From Runella sp. CRIBMP (GTDB taxonomy: Bacteria; Bacteroidota; Bacteroidia; Cytophagales; Spirosomataceae), in contig NZ_JAAAKZ010000002.1 in NCBI RefSeq assembly GCF_009905605.1, positions 62,001 to 126,000 on the forward strand: 64,000 nt of DNA, given 5' to 3'. The notes under the pieces were generated by a model. That model made no database searches, was not told the DNA's origin, and worked only from the letters and a program-made list of their open reading frames with translations. The stretch's first letter is position 1, and every line of letters begins with the position of its first letter. Positions 7,888 to 17,362 of the stretch are shown here, piece after piece. Both the position numbers and the translations under genes were made by a program.

Positions 7888-10800
7888 ATGCTTTCAACTC
7901 AAGACTTTCTTAAATTATATTCGGACGATGCCCTCGTTCAGATGATTATCAATCAGATTTCTGGTAAACAACCCCACGTTCAGGTCAAAGGTTTGGCGGG
8001 GAGCTTAGATGCGGTGTTGCCAGCGGTAGTATATCAACACCTGCCAAGGCTGTGCTTGTTGGTGGCCAGCGACCGCGAAGAAGCCTCCTACTTTCAAAAT
8101 GACCTGCAAAATCTGTTGGGGCGTGAAGTGCTGTATTATCCCACTTCTTACAAACGACCGTATCACTACGAAGAAATTGAGAATGCAAATGTTTTGATGC
8201 GGGCTGAAATTCTGAATAAACTCAACGTGACAGCGCCGCAAGAATTGGTGATTGTGACCTATCCAGAAGCATTGTTTGAAAAAGTAATCAACAAACGTTC
8301 GTTGTTGTCCAATACCTTTTCGGTGAAAGTGGGCGAGCGGTTGGATGCGCAGTTTTTGCGCGAATTTTTATTGGGCTATGACTTCGAGATTACAGATTTT
8401 GTGTACGAAGCGGGGCAGTTTTCGGTGCGTGGGGGAATTATTGACGTGTTTTCGTACGCGAGTGAGTATCCTTACCGGATTGAATTATTTGGCGACGAGG
8501 TGGAAAGCATTCGTTCTTTTAATCCCGAAACCCAGCTCTCAGTGGAGAGTGTCAACCAAGTAAATATCATCCCCGATATTCAGAATAAACTCACGCTCGA
8601 AACCCGTGAGTCTTTCCTTAACTTTCTGCCTAACAACGCGTTATTGTGGTTTAAGGACGTGGAGTTGACATTGGAAGTGATTGAAGAATGTTACGAAAAA
8701 GCCGAAAAAGCCTTTGAAACAGTCAAAAGCGGTGACATTCAAATGGTAGCCGACCCCAATCAGATTTTTGAGACTAGGCGTGGTTTTCTGAATCAGATTA
8801 AGACATTTAAAACGATCGAATTCGGAAAGCGTTTTTATTTTAAAGATACCAACTCCAAAAGCGAAGACGAATCTGGGCCCTCCAACGGCCAACGGAATGA
8901 GACCAAAATTCTGTATTCGTCCAAGCCACAGCCTTCTTTTAACAAAGATTATAAACGACTTATTGACGATTTGTCGGAGCGGCAGCACCAAGGTTATACC
9001 AACATCATTGCGGCCGAGTCGCCCAAGCAATTGGAGCGTTTGGAGCGAATTTTTGAAGAGCTAGACCCCTACGTGAGGTTTAGACCCATGAATGTGTCAT
9101 TGCGCGAAGGGTTTATTGATGAGCAACTCAAAATCGTCTGTTACACTGATCACCAAATCTTTGTAAGGTTTCACAAATACCACGTCAAAGAAAAGTTTAG
9201 TAAGTCTAAAGCGTTGACGTTGAAAGAGTTAAAGTCTTTAAAGTCAGGCGATTATGTTACGCATGTCGACTATGGTATCGGACGATTTGCGGGTATGGAA
9301 AAAGTAGATGTGGGCGGTCGAGAGCAGGAGGCGATTCGGCTCATTTACCGCGACAACGACATCCTGTTTGTGAGCATCCATAGCTTGCACAAAATTGCCA
9401 AATATACGGGCAAAGAAGGCACCGCCATTACGATGAGCAAACTGGGCTCGCCCGAATGGGAGAATAAAAAATCGAAGGTAAAACGCCAGTTGAAAGACAT
9501 TGCGCAGGAATTGATTGCGTTGTATGCCAAACGTCGCTCGGCCAACGGATTTGCGTTCTCCCGCGATACTTACTTGCAGGCAGAACTAGAATCGTCGTTT
9601 TTGTACGAAGATACCCCCGACCAAGCCAAATCAACCCAGGATGTAAAGGACGACATGGAAAAACCGCATCCTATGGATCGTTTGGTGTGCGGAGATGTGG
9701 GTTTCGGGAAAACTGAAGTCGCCATTCGGGCCGCTTTCAAGGCCGTTACCGATAGCAAACAAGTGGCCGTACTGGTGCCCACGACGATTTTGGCGATGCA
9801 ACATTACAAAACGTTCAGCGAGCGTTTGGCCGATTTTCCAGCGCGGGTCGAGTATATCAACCGATTCAAATCCGACAAGCAAATCAAAGAAATACTGAAA
9901 GAAGTGGAAGCGGGGAGGATTGATATTTTGATTGGTACCCACCGAATTGTGAATAAAGACATCAAATTCAAGGACTTAGGGCTGCTGGTGATTGATGAAG
10001 AACAAAAATTTGGGGTAAAAGTAAAAGACCGATTGAAGGAAATGCGGGTTAATATTGACGTTCTGACGTTGACCGCCACGCCTATTCCGCGTACGTTGCA
10101 TTTCTCGCTCATGGGCGCGCGCGATTTGTCGGTGATTGGTACGCCACCGCCCAACCGTCAACCAGTTACGACGGAAGTTCACGTTTTTAATGAAGTATTT
10201 ATTCGGGATGCCGTCAGTTATGAGTTGAATCGGGGCGGACAGGTGTTTTTTGTCCATAATCGAGTAAACGACATTGACACCATCGGTAATATTATCATGC
10301 GATTGGTGCCCGAAGCCCGTATCGGGGTGGCACACGGTCAGATGGAAGGCGAAAAGCTTGAAAAGGTGATGATGAAGTTTATTGAAGGCGAATACGATGT
10401 GTTGGTCAGTACTAATATCATAGAGTCGGGGATTGATATTCCCAATGCCAACACCATCATTATCAATTCGGCGCATTATTTTGGAATGTCGGATTTGCAC
10501 CAAATGCGCGGTCGGGTAGGGCGGAGCAATCGCAAAGCTTTTTGTTATTTATTGACCCCCCAAATATCCCATTTAACCTCCGACGCCCGCAAGCGTTTGC
10601 AGACCTTGGAGGAGTTTTCGGAGCTTGGCGACGGTTTCAAAGTAGCCATGCGCGACTTGGACATTCGCGGGGCGGGAAACCTCTTGGGAGCCGAACAAAG
10701 CGGTTTTGTCAATGACCTTGGCTATGAGATGTACCACAAGATTTTGGACGAAGCTGTGCAGGAGTTGAAGCAAACGACCTTCAAAGATTTGTTTGATTTG

Positions 10801-11277
10801 GGAGAGATTGCAGAGGTGGTCAGAACCGACTGCCAGATTGAAACTGACTTGGCAATTTTAATTCCGGACTATTATGTGAAAAATATTTCGGAACGTTTGT
10901 CGTTATATACTCGTCTGGACAACATCAGTAGTGAAGATGAGTTAAGTGCGTTTGGTGATGAGGTTACAGACCGCTTCGGTCCGCTCCCTGAGGAAGTGAA
11001 AGGTTTGATAGAGATGGTGAGAATCAGGTGGATGGCCGAAGCGCTTTTTATGGAAAAATTGACGCTGAAAAATAATACGTTGAAGGGATACTTTCTCACA
11101 ACAGGCAACGACGCCTTCTTCCAGTCCGATAAATTTGGCCATATCATTAGCCACATTCAGCGAAATCCAAAACGTTTTTCTTTAAAAGACCTCAAAAACA
11201 GGTTGTTAGTGACTTGTTCAGAGGTGAAAAACATCTCCGAAATGCGAAAGATTATGGAAGAGCTGACGATTGTATAA
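7888..11277 (+). CDS. mfd: Transcription-repair coupling factor Mfd
   Basis: 1129-residue translocase that removes RNA polymerase stalled at DNA lesions and recruits UvrA. Order of parts: UvrB-like N-terminal module (residues 1-330), RNA-polymerase-interacting CarD-like Tudor domain around residue 450 ('SGDYVTHVDYGIGRFAGMEK'), then a RecG-type helicase core. Helicase motifs: Walker A 'GDVGFGKTE' near 604, 'VIDEEQKFG' near 703, 'LTATPIPRTL' near 730, 'IESGIDIPNANT' near 850, 'QMRGRVGRS' near 873. The C-terminal TRCF domain follows. Length is normal for the family. A 222-base leader lies in front; monocistronic. Confidence 0.97.
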   Translation: MLSTQDFLKLYSDDALVQMIINQISGKQPHVQVKGLAGSLDAVLPAVVYQHLPRLCLLVASDREEASYFQNDLQNLLGREVLYYPTSYKRPYHYEEIENANVLMRAEILNKLNVTAPQELVIVTYPEALFEKVINKRSLLSNTFSVKVGERLDAQFLREFLLGYDFEITDFVYEAGQFSVRGGIIDVFSYASEYPYRIELFGDEVESIRSFNPETQLSVESVNQVNIIPDIQNKLTLETRESFLNFLPNNALLWFKDVELTLEVIEECYEKAEKAFETVKSGDIQMVADPNQIFETRRGFLNQIKTFKTIEFGKRFYFKDTNSKSEDESGPSNGQRNETKILYSSKPQPSFNKDYKRLIDDLSERQHQGYTNIIAAESPKQLERLERIFEELDPYVRFRPMNVSLREGFIDEQLKIVCYTDHQIFVRFHKYHVKEKFSKSKALTLKELKSLKSGDYVTHVDYGIGRFAGMEKVDVGGREQEAIRLIYRDNDILFVSIHSLHKIAKYTGKEGTAITMSKLGSPEWENKKSKVKRQLKDIAQELIALYAKRRSANGFAFSRDTYLQAELESSFLYEDTPDQAKSTQDVKDDMEKPHPMDRLVCGDVGFGKTEVAIRAAFKAVTDSKQVAVLVPTTILAMQHYKTFSERLADFPARVEYINRFKSDKQIKEILKEVEAGRIDILIGTHRIVNKDIKFKDLGLLVIDEEQKFGVKVKDRLKEMRVNIDVLTLTATPIPRTLHFSLMGARDLSVIGTPPPNRQPVTTEVHVFNEVFIRDAVSYELNRGGQVFFVHNRVNDIDTIGNIIMRLVPEARIGVAHGQMEGEKLEKVMMKFIEGEYDVLVSTNIIESGIDIPNANTIIINSAHYFGMSDLHQMRGRVGRSNRKAFCYLLTPQISHLTSDARKRLQTLEEFSELGDGFKVAMRDLDIRGAGNLLGAEQSGFVNDLGYEMYHKILDEAVQELKQTTFKDLFDLGEIAEVVRTDCQIETDLAILIPDYYVKNISERLSLYTRLDNISSEDELSAFGDEVTDRFGPLPEEVKGLIEMVRIRWMAEALFMEKLTLKNNTLKGYFLTTGNDAFFQSDKFGHIISHIQRNPKRFSLKDLKNRLLVTCSEVKNISEMRKIMEELTIV

Positions 11278-11400
11278 TCCATTAATCGTTTTTTCTTACA
11301 TCTCCAGTAGACATTATAAAAAAAAGAGGAATTTATTCCAATTGTTATCTCCAAAATGGTTTGTAATCTTGGAATGAATAATTCGGAAGACTGTAACAAA

Positions 11401-12195
11401 TTATTCAATCTTCGAAACCACCACATAATTGTCATTTCGGGTAATACCATAAAATATAACAGCATTTTTAGCACTTTGGTCAAAAGCAAACGCTTGTCCT
11501 TCGCTGATGGTGGGGATGGTCTTTAGATAGCGCAGAGTAGGCCCCCGCTTGGGCAGTTGAAGCACGTACATTTCGGGCTTGTCGTGGCCCGTACAATACA
11601 ACAGTCCGTCTTTTCCCCATGCGCCGCCCGAAGTACTTTTGGGGGCAAATGATGTTAAGACCTCTTGCGGAAAGGCCCACGACTCCACTTGCTGCCATTG
11701 CGCCGTGAATTTTACCAAAGTCGTCCACCGATTGTCGCGTCCGCTGTCCATGTTTTTATCAGAATAGTTGGCAAACGCCACCCACCAATGGCCCTGATGA
11801 AAATCAATCCACGTGGCCGAGCCCGGAAACAACCCAAAACTGTGGGTATCTATGTGATTGAGCGTGGCCGCGTCAAATATTTCAATGGAACTCGCCATGG
11901 GTTTGTCGGGGTAATTGGAGTTGGCGCAGTAGAGTTTATTACCTATAATGATACCGCTGTTGAGGTGCTTGAATATCCCCGTTGTGTCCTTCCAATAAGC
12001 TACCTGTTTCCCGTCGGTTTTGGTATGTTTGGTAATGGAACTGTTGTTGATAACGTAAAAATGAACAGCATCCACAGCTACGCCCTGTTTTACTTCTTTC
12101 AATTGAAAACGCCTGATTTCTTTGGCTTGCTGGGCTTGGACGGTGGCTGAAAAGAGCACCATAAAAAAGACGAAAGCACAATAGGATTTATTCAT
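11401..12195 (-). CDS. Secreted protein, probable beta-propeller-like, unknown function
   Basis: 264 residues with a signal peptide (1-21, cut after VQAQ). The mature part is a series of short beta segments: 'AVHFYVINNSSITKHTK', 'GNKLYCANSNYP', 'HWWVAFANYS', 'DGLLYCTGHDKPEMYVLQLP'. The regular readout-like pattern suggests a small beta-propeller, as in periplasmic YncE-like or cyclase-like proteins. No catalytic residues stand out. It is divergent from the DUF6265 gene and convergent with mfd. Confidence 0.6.
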   Translation of the reverse strand: MNKSYCAFVFFMVLFSATVQAQQAKEIRRFQLKEVKQGVAVDAVHFYVINNSSITKHTKTDGKQVAYWKDTTGIFKHLNSGIIIGNKLYCANSNYPDKPMASSIEIFDAATLNHIDTHSFGLFPGSATWIDFHQGHWWVAFANYSDKNMDSGRDNRWTTLVKFTAQWQQVESWAFPQEVLTSFAPKSTSGGAWGKDGLLYCTGHDKPEMYVLQLPKRGPTLRYLKTIPTISEGQAFAFDQSAKNAVIFYGITRNDNYVVVSKIE

Positions 12196-12285
12196 AAGGC
12201 AGTAGTTTGCCGTAAAGGTAAAAGTAATTTTTAGCGTTGGCCGTCTTATAGAGGCAATTTAACTACTAAAAGTCACATAACTTAA

Positions 12286-12795
12286 ATGATCTCTTTGACA
12301 CGCATCCGTACCAAATCTTTCATTTTTATTTTGGTAACTCTTTTTCAATTTTCTGGCCATTCGCAATCAAAAACGGCATCTTTACAAGACGTGGCCTTTA
12401 TGCAGGGTCATTGGTTAGGAAACTTCAATGGCGGGCCGATTGAAGCCTTTTGGGCGGCTCCTGCGGGCGACAATCTCACGGGTTTTATGCGGATGATGAA
12501 GGAAGACAAAGTCACGATGTACGAAATGTTGGTTTTTGAACAAACCGCCAATGGTCCCATCGTCTTGGTTAAACACTTCAAACCTGGCCTCATTGCGTTG
12601 GAAGAAAAAGAGATTTCTGACCGTTATAGTTTTATAGAGGCCAAAAAGGGTCAGGCGCTTTTTGAAAAACAAGACGGCTCGGTGCGGATTATTTACGAAA
12701 AACGCAGCGAAAACCAATTGGTCATCCAACGCGGCAAACAGGAAGGCGGAAAATGGGTATTTGTTGACTTGTTTGTTTTTAATCGGGTGAAGTAA
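12286..12795 (+). CDS. DUF6265-type secreted protein
   Basis: 169 residues with an N-terminal hydrophobic export signal (about residues 11-26). The mature part starts with 'FMQGHWLGNFNGGPIEAFW' and 'DNLTGFMRMMKEDKVTMYEMLVFEQ', which I recognise as the DUF6265 family, a lipocalin-like fold of unknown function common in Bacteroidota. No partner genes. A long GC-rich hairpin terminator follows at 12829. Confidence 0.7.
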   Translation: MISLTRIRTKSFIFILVTLFQFSGHSQSKTASLQDVAFMQGHWLGNFNGGPIEAFWAAPAGDNLTGFMRMMKEDKVTMYEMLVFEQTANGPIVLVKHFKPGLIALEEKEISDRYSFIEAKKGQALFEKQDGSVRIIYEKRSENQLVIQRGKQEGGKWVFVDLFVFNRVK

Positions 12796-12828
12796 CTGAT
12801 TTTTTTAGAAATCACCTGAATCAGCATA

Positions 12829-12870
12829 AAATCGCACCGGAGGATGTATCTCCTCCGGGGCGATTTATTT
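12829..12870 (+). terminator. Two-part GC-rich hairpin terminator
   Basis: Outer stem 12829-12835/12860-12866 and inner stem 12837-12844/12851-12858 are perfect, interrupted by one A-G mismatch, followed by an A/T tract. Lies between convergent genes. Confidence 0.75.
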
Positions 12871-12913
12871 TATAGCCATTGAAATCACAAAGAAGTTTCC
12901 TATCAGCGGAACA

Positions 12914-14014
12914 CTACAAGCCTTGCGTACAAATAGCGGTATTGTTTTTAAACGTATTGCTTAACAGATCCGTGGCTAGATTGACAATATCACAAAATAC
13001 ATTACCCTGCGCAGTGTTATTAAAAATAGTATTACTTGTTGCAGGCCCGCTGATGTAGAAGCCATATGTCTGATTGTTATTAAAGGTGTTGTATGGCCCT
13101 ATTTTGTTATTCGTGCCACTGTTAAAAACCCAGGCACCCAAGTAGCCGTTAGAGCTTATGTTATTTTTAACAACATTATTATCACAATACCCATTTACAT
13201 TTGCGCCAGAATAGAGCATGACGCCCGCGTTGCTAACTGTTGGATTGTCTTCCATTGTATTTTCATTGATGAAATTATTATCACAGTTTCCCTGTAATCC
13301 AATAACACTTCCAAATGTCATCCCAGTAATATGATTATTTGAAATGGTATTGTTATGGCTACTACCGTCAACCCCTGTGCTACCAAAAAATACCCCCCAA
13401 CCAGTTCCGGAAATATTGTTTCCATGCACAGTAACCTCACTACCGTTGTAATAGCGAACGGCTGTACCTCCTTTATGCGCTGGGTCTGAAATGGTATTCT
13501 GGAAGATTTTACCCCCTGTAACATTTCTGGCGTTTATGGCGTGGACATTACCTGCTCCTACCACAATCGTAAATTGCTGTATAGTAATATCATCAGCCCC
13601 TTCATTTAGCACAAACCCACCAATCAGGGTTACGTCCCCATTGGCTTTGAACTTGATACCCGGCTTTTCCACCACCACAACTTCGGTGTAGGTACCAGAT
13701 TTTACTGTAATCACTGCGCCGTCGCAAGCATTGTCTACCGCCTCCTGAATAGTAGCAAAATCTGCGGGAACCTGAAGATTGTTCGTACAGGATTTTTTGG
13801 CTCGGTTCGTTTTAGCGAGACGGGCTCGTTCCGCCATTAGTATTTGTTGAAACTCCGCCATTGCTTTGGTAACATCATCGAAGATGGGCTTTCCTATGTT
13901 CTGTATTCGTTCAGTCTCCACAGAATTTAGAGCGGACTGTTGGGTAGTTACTTCATCTTTCGAGCAGCCGATGAGAAGTAAAAAAGTGAGTAGAGGAAGA
14001 ATTAAGTTTTTCAT
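12914..14014 (-). CDS. Right-handed parallel beta-helix lipoprotein
   Basis: 366 residues from the preferred start at 14014 (an in-frame ATG at 14026 adds four residues before the signal peptide). Lipobox LIGC gives a lipid anchor. A coiled stretch 'RIQNIGKPIFDDVTKAMAEFQQ' precedes a run of beta-helix rungs: 'IQEAVDNACDGAVITVKSGTY', then repeated asparagine-ladder segments ('ISNNHITGM', 'NFINENTMEDN', 'NVVKNNISSNG', 'NTIFNNTAQGN'). These match NosD/Pbl-type parallel beta-helix proteins, usually carbohydrate-binding or -cleaving. No clear catalytic acid set is visible, so binding or adhesion is equally possible. Confidence 0.75.
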   Translation of the reverse strand: MKNLILPLLTFLLLIGCSKDEVTTQQSALNSVETERIQNIGKPIFDDVTKAMAEFQQILMAERARLAKTNRAKKSCTNNLQVPADFATIQEAVDNACDGAVITVKSGTYTEVVVVEKPGIKFKANGDVTLIGGFVLNEGADDITIQQFTIVVGAGNVHAINARNVTGGKIFQNTISDPAHKGGTAVRYYNGSEVTVHGNNISGTGWGVFFGSTGVDGSSHNNTISNNHITGMTFGSVIGLQGNCDNNFINENTMEDNPTVSNAGVMLYSGANVNGYCDNNVVKNNISSNGYLGAWVFNSGTNNKIGPYNTFNNNQTYGFYISGPATSNTIFNNTAQGNVFCDIVNLATDLLSNTFKNNTAICTQGL

Positions 14015-14357
14015 GAAAATAATCATTTAAGTGTAAGGTAAAGTGAATAGAAAATGTATTCTTTAACAGCGGGTAAAGACAGCGTAAGAATCAACAAAAA
14101 AGTACTATAAAACCAGATTTCGTAGGTCCGAAACCTAAATACTATATACGTCGTCCATTAGTTAAACTTAGAACACTAAGGTAGCTCGACCACGAAGTAT
14201 TGGAAATGTTGCAGGTGAAGAATAGCCAGTCTATAAATATATTAATAAAAATAATATAAATTATTATTGATAAATTATTATTTCAAGTAATCTTATTAAG
14301 CGGTAAGTGTGAATAGAAAAATGGAGTATTGAGATTTTTTTCAATTACTTCTTCGGG
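14015..14357. other. Non-coding gap, nothing recognised
   Basis: About 340 A/T-rich bases upstream of the beta-helix lipoprotein. It presumably holds its promoter. I see no RNA gene, repeat or conserved ORF. Confidence 0.4.
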
Positions 14358-15236
14358 TCACCTCCGCTTCACCACCAACGCATTACTGACGGCTCGTTCG
14401 CCTTCGTGGTCAAACTTTTTGTTGTCGCTGGGATAGTTTACCACGCCCTTGCCCTCAATCCATAAAGTGGTGGAGCCGCCACCGTCGAGGTTGAGGGCAT
14501 TGCGGCAGCCGAGTTGACGGGCCAAAAAAGTAAGTTCTGCCAAATTCATTCCGTAAGATTCTGCCGAACGGCCGTCTACTGTAATCAGCAACACCTTTTT
14601 TTTGTTGGTAATGCAGGCGCAACTTCGCGGATGGCGATTGTCATTAAAGGCATTCTTAGGGAGTACTTCATTGGTACCGTTCAACCGCAATAAAGGCCCC
14701 GACAGCATAACATTTTGGTACGGAAGTGTATATTCCCAGCCTACGGTAGATGCCCCTTTGATGATACGTAATCGATTTCGGTGGATGACGATGGCGGCTT
14801 GTCCATGAAAAGCGGCTTGGTTGCCAATGCCCAAACGGGTGGTATCCACTACCTTTCCATTCACCTTTATAAAATCAACCGAGCCACCGTTTTTTACGTC
14901 AAAAAAGCCGCCGTTGATGGCAAGCAGGGCTTGGTTTTCCTTGGCTAAGGTACTCGTGGGGCGTAATTGGCCCTGGGCTTTGTTCTTTTTGTCTAATGAA
15001 TCGGCGGTGACGATGGCCCAACGATGCTTTCGACTTTTGACGGGTATTTCTAAAATATTAATGCTTTGATTGGCGTTGAAAAGCTGTTTTTCGTTGAAAT
15101 GCGTTTTACGCCATTTTATTCCCCTGTCAATTTCTTGAATATCCCATTTTGCATTAAAGAGTGCAACCGAATCGGCGGCTGTTTGGGCGTGAATAGTTGT
15201 GAGGGTTGCAAACAATAAAAAGACAATGGGTTTCAT
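14358..15236 (-). CDS. Phosphodiester glycosidase family (NAGPA/DUF2233) protein
   Basis: 292 residues with signal peptide (1-17, cut after IHAQ), so periplasmic or secreted. The core has the NAGPA-type signatures: 'ALLAINGGFFDVKNGGSVDF' and the C-terminal 'ALNLDGGGSTTLWIEGKG', plus 'KVLLITVDGRSAESYGMNLAEL'. Members cleave sugar-1-phosphodiester links such as in mannose-6-phosphate uncovering or exopolysaccharide/lipid-linked sugars. The conserved Asp of LDGGGS is present. Monocistronic. Confidence 0.85.
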   Translation of the reverse strand: MKPIVFLLFATLTTIHAQTAADSVALFNAKWDIQEIDRGIKWRKTHFNEKQLFNANQSINILEIPVKSRKHRWAIVTADSLDKKNKAQGQLRPTSTLAKENQALLAINGGFFDVKNGGSVDFIKVNGKVVDTTRLGIGNQAAFHGQAAIVIHRNRLRIIKGASTVGWEYTLPYQNVMLSGPLLRLNGTNEVLPKNAFNDNRHPRSCACITNKKKVLLITVDGRSAESYGMNLAELTFLARQLGCRNALNLDGGGSTTLWIEGKGVVNYPSDNKKFDHEGERAVSNALVVKRR

Positions 15237-15340
15237 TTTATTTTCTAATTTTGTGCGTTGATTTAAATAAAATCAATTTTAAAGGGTATCTATTTCAACG
15301 GAGTAAAGTTCGCAATAAAAACGACAAATAGCTGTGACAA

Positions 15341-15426
15341 CGGCGAACCGTTGCTACGGCGAACCGTTGCTACGGCGAACCGTTGCTACGGCGAACCGTC
15401 GCTACGGCGAACCGTTGCTACGGCGA
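15341..15426. repeat. Five tandem copies of a 16-bp hairpin-forming unit
   Basis: Units CGGCGAACCGTTGCTA at 15341, 15357, 15373, 15389 and 15405, the fourth with one change (T to C), plus a six-base partial unit. Within each unit ACGG-CGAA-CCGT can fold into a four-base-pair stem with a CGAA loop. The array lies 36 bases in front of the gene at 15462 in an otherwise A/T-rich gap. Either a polymorphic simple repeat or a regulatory array. Confidence 0.9.
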
Positions 15427-15461
15427 CCACAATTTAATAATCAGTTAACAAAAAAACATCG

Positions 15462-16031
15462 ATGGCAAAAGTTCCGGTAAACAAACATCAGCCTGTCTAT
15501 CAAATGCCTACTTCACCGTTGGCGGTGAAGACCAAAAAATTTGCGTTGGATAAAAAGAAGTACGTCAACATTGCAATGGGTCAATTGTGGGAGCAACAAA
15601 AAATGTGGACGCTTGTACCTTTAGGCTTACTTTTAGTGAATGCTATCTTGGGGATTACGGGTGTTTATCCTAACATTTGGGCTTACATTGTCATTATCTT
15701 AGGTGCGTTGTTGTACGTTGGTTTTTGGTGGGTGCAATTCACAGGCGTTACGCAGTTAGAGCAATATAAGCAGTTGTTTGATAAGTACTTGTATGAGATT
15801 GATAGCCGTCAAATTTTGGTTAAAACCAACCCAAAAGAAGGCGGAATTATGCAGTGGGAGCAAATCAAGAGCGCTTATAGAACCAAAGATGCGTATATTT
15901 TAATGATGGCGCGCGGTCAGTTTTTACATTTTCCGCACTCTGTTTTTAATTCAGAACACGACCTTCGACTTTTTGAGCGTATTCTGAAACAGAAAAACCT
16001 GCTTCCTGATGTCAAAGAGGTGGCAAAATAA
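15462..16031 (+). CDS. YcxB-like membrane protein
   Basis: 189 residues. Two adjacent membrane helices near residues 50-67 and 74-94 separate a basic N-terminal tail from a cytoplasmic C-terminal domain with 'DSRQILVKTNPKEGGIMQWEQIKSAY' and 'MMARGQFLHFPHSVF'. This arrangement (helix pair, then a PH-like beta domain) matches YcxB-like proteins of unknown function. Start ATG at 15462. A perfect hairpin terminator follows. Confidence 0.65.
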   Translation: MAKVPVNKHQPVYQMPTSPLAVKTKKFALDKKKYVNIAMGQLWEQQKMWTLVPLGLLLVNAILGITGVYPNIWAYIVIILGALLYVGFWWVQFTGVTQLEQYKQLFDKYLYEIDSRQILVKTNPKEGGIMQWEQIKSAYRTKDAYILMMARGQFLHFPHSVFNSEHDLRLFERILKQKNLLPDVKEVAK

Positions 16032-16057
16032 ATTTTTATCTCATTTTAAGATTTTGA

Positions 16058-16089
16058 AGTGGCGGTGTTTTCACCGCCACTTTTTTATT
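16058..16089 (+). terminator. Perfect 10-bp hairpin with T-run
   Basis: Arms 16058-16067 and 16072-16081 (AGTGGCGGTG and complement) with a four-base loop, then TTTTTATTT. Correctly placed after the YcxB-like gene. Confidence 0.9.
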
Positions 16090-16360
16090 TTCCTAGTGTA
16101 CCCTTTGGGGAGGTAATCGCTGTATGTAGTATGTACATCAACCCTTAAATAGTCTATGTTTCTGTAAGTTATCTAGTAAAAAATATTTTTTAAGATTTTG
16201 GAATAAAAAAAGTACAATTTTAGTATGTTTGCATACAGATAGAATATTTGCTTTAAAAGCTTTATACACAAATAGTTGTAAAATTTGACTTTCGTTTAGA
16301 AAGTGTGGTATTATTCCCTGTTTAACGAAAATATCATAAAAAGGTTGATTTTAAATTAAC

Positions 16361-16368
16361 TATATTTG
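16361..16368 (+). promoter_or_regulatory. Probable -7 box (TATATTTG)
   Basis: Matches the Bacteroidota -7 consensus TAnnTTTG, 83 bases ahead of the alpha/beta hydrolase start. A second match, TATGTTTG, is at 16224-16231. The rest of the 412-base gap 16032-16444 is A/T-rich with nothing else recognised. The -33 element is weak in both cases. Confidence 0.45.
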
Positions 16369-16450
16369 TGTGTAAGTCGTCGGGAAAACAAAAGAAAACT
16401 TTAATTTCCCCTTTGATTTATCCCATATTTTTGAAACTTATTCCTTGATT

Positions 16451-17224
16451 ATGAGCTACTTGGTAAAAGAATCTAATGGCTATCGCTACATAGATGAAGG
16501 GCAGGGAGAGGTGCTGTTGCTGCTGCATGGTTTGTTTGGTGCATTGAGCAACTGGGACGGCGTCATTAATTATTTCAAAAAAGATTACCGCATCATTATC
16601 CCGATGCTCCCCATTTATGAAATGAGTCCCCGTGAAGCGGGTCTGGAGGCATTAGTGACTTTTACGGAAGGATTTGTGGCTTCGCAGGAATTGAAAGACA
16701 TGACGCTCATCGGAAACTCGTTGGGAGGGCATATTGCCATTCTTTATACACTTACGCATCCTGAGCAGGTCAGACGATTGGTATTGACGGGTAGTTCGGG
16801 TTTGTTTGAAAATGGTATGGGGGGCTCGTATCCAAAGCGCGGCAGTTATGAGTATATTTCTGAGCGTGTTGCGTATACTTTCTACGACCCCAAAGTGGCC
16901 ACCAAAGAGCTGATTGACGAAGTATTTGAGACTACGTCAAGCATTCCGAAATGCATGAGCATTGTTGGAATCGCCAAGTCGGCACAGCGCAATAATGTTG
17001 CCAAGGAATTACACAAAATCGAGGCGCCGACCTTATTGGTTTGGGGACTGAATGATACCATTACGCCGCCTCACGTCGGCCATGAATTCAATCGCTTGAT
17101 TTCCAATTCTGAATTATACTTCATCGATAAATGTTGCCACGCGCCCATGATGGAACATCCTGAGCGTTTTAACGAGTTGCTTGACCGTTTTTTGGTCAAA
17201 CATGCTATTGCTGAATTGGCGTAG
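16451..17224 (+). CDS. Alpha/beta hydrolase
   Basis: 257 residues from ATG at 16451 (an in-frame TTG two codons earlier is less likely). Catalytic triad visible: nucleophile Ser in 'IGNSLGGHIA', Asp in 'WGLNDTITPPH', His in 'CCHAPMMEHPERF'. The oxyanion segment 'LLLHGLFGALSNW' precedes. Cytoplasmic esterase/lyase-type hydrolase with a lid ('GGSYPKRGSYEYISER'). The substrate is not evident; some close relatives are annotated as 2-hydroxy-6-oxo-dienoate hydrolases. It precedes the acyltransferase gene, separated by a long hairpin. Confidence 0.85.
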   Translation: MSYLVKESNGYRYIDEGQGEVLLLLHGLFGALSNWDGVINYFKKDYRIIIPMLPIYEMSPREAGLEALVTFTEGFVASQELKDMTLIGNSLGGHIAILYTLTHPEQVRRLVLTGSSGLFENGMGGSYPKRGSYEYISERVAYTFYDPKVATKELIDEVFETTSSIPKCMSIVGIAKSAQRNNVAKELHKIEAPTLLVWGLNDTITPPHVGHEFNRLISNSELYFIDKCCHAPMMEHPERFNELLDRFLVKHAIAELA

Positions 17225-17229
17225 CTGCA

Positions 17230-17277
17230 TTGCCGTAGAATAATTTTCGAGAAGAACGGAAAATTATTCTACGGCAA
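17230..17277. terminator. Perfect 19-bp inverted repeat
   Basis: Arms 17230-17248 and 17259-17277 are perfectly complementary with a ten-base loop, just after the hydrolase stop. The T-tract after it is short, so it may stabilise the 3' end or stop transcription in part. Confidence 0.6.
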
Positions 17278-17362
17278 TTGATACTCAAAACAGGCTTTTA
17301 CTTGCAAATTTACGGGGTTCTATTACTTTTACGTAGTTGATAGTATTCCAACCCCGTACTCT

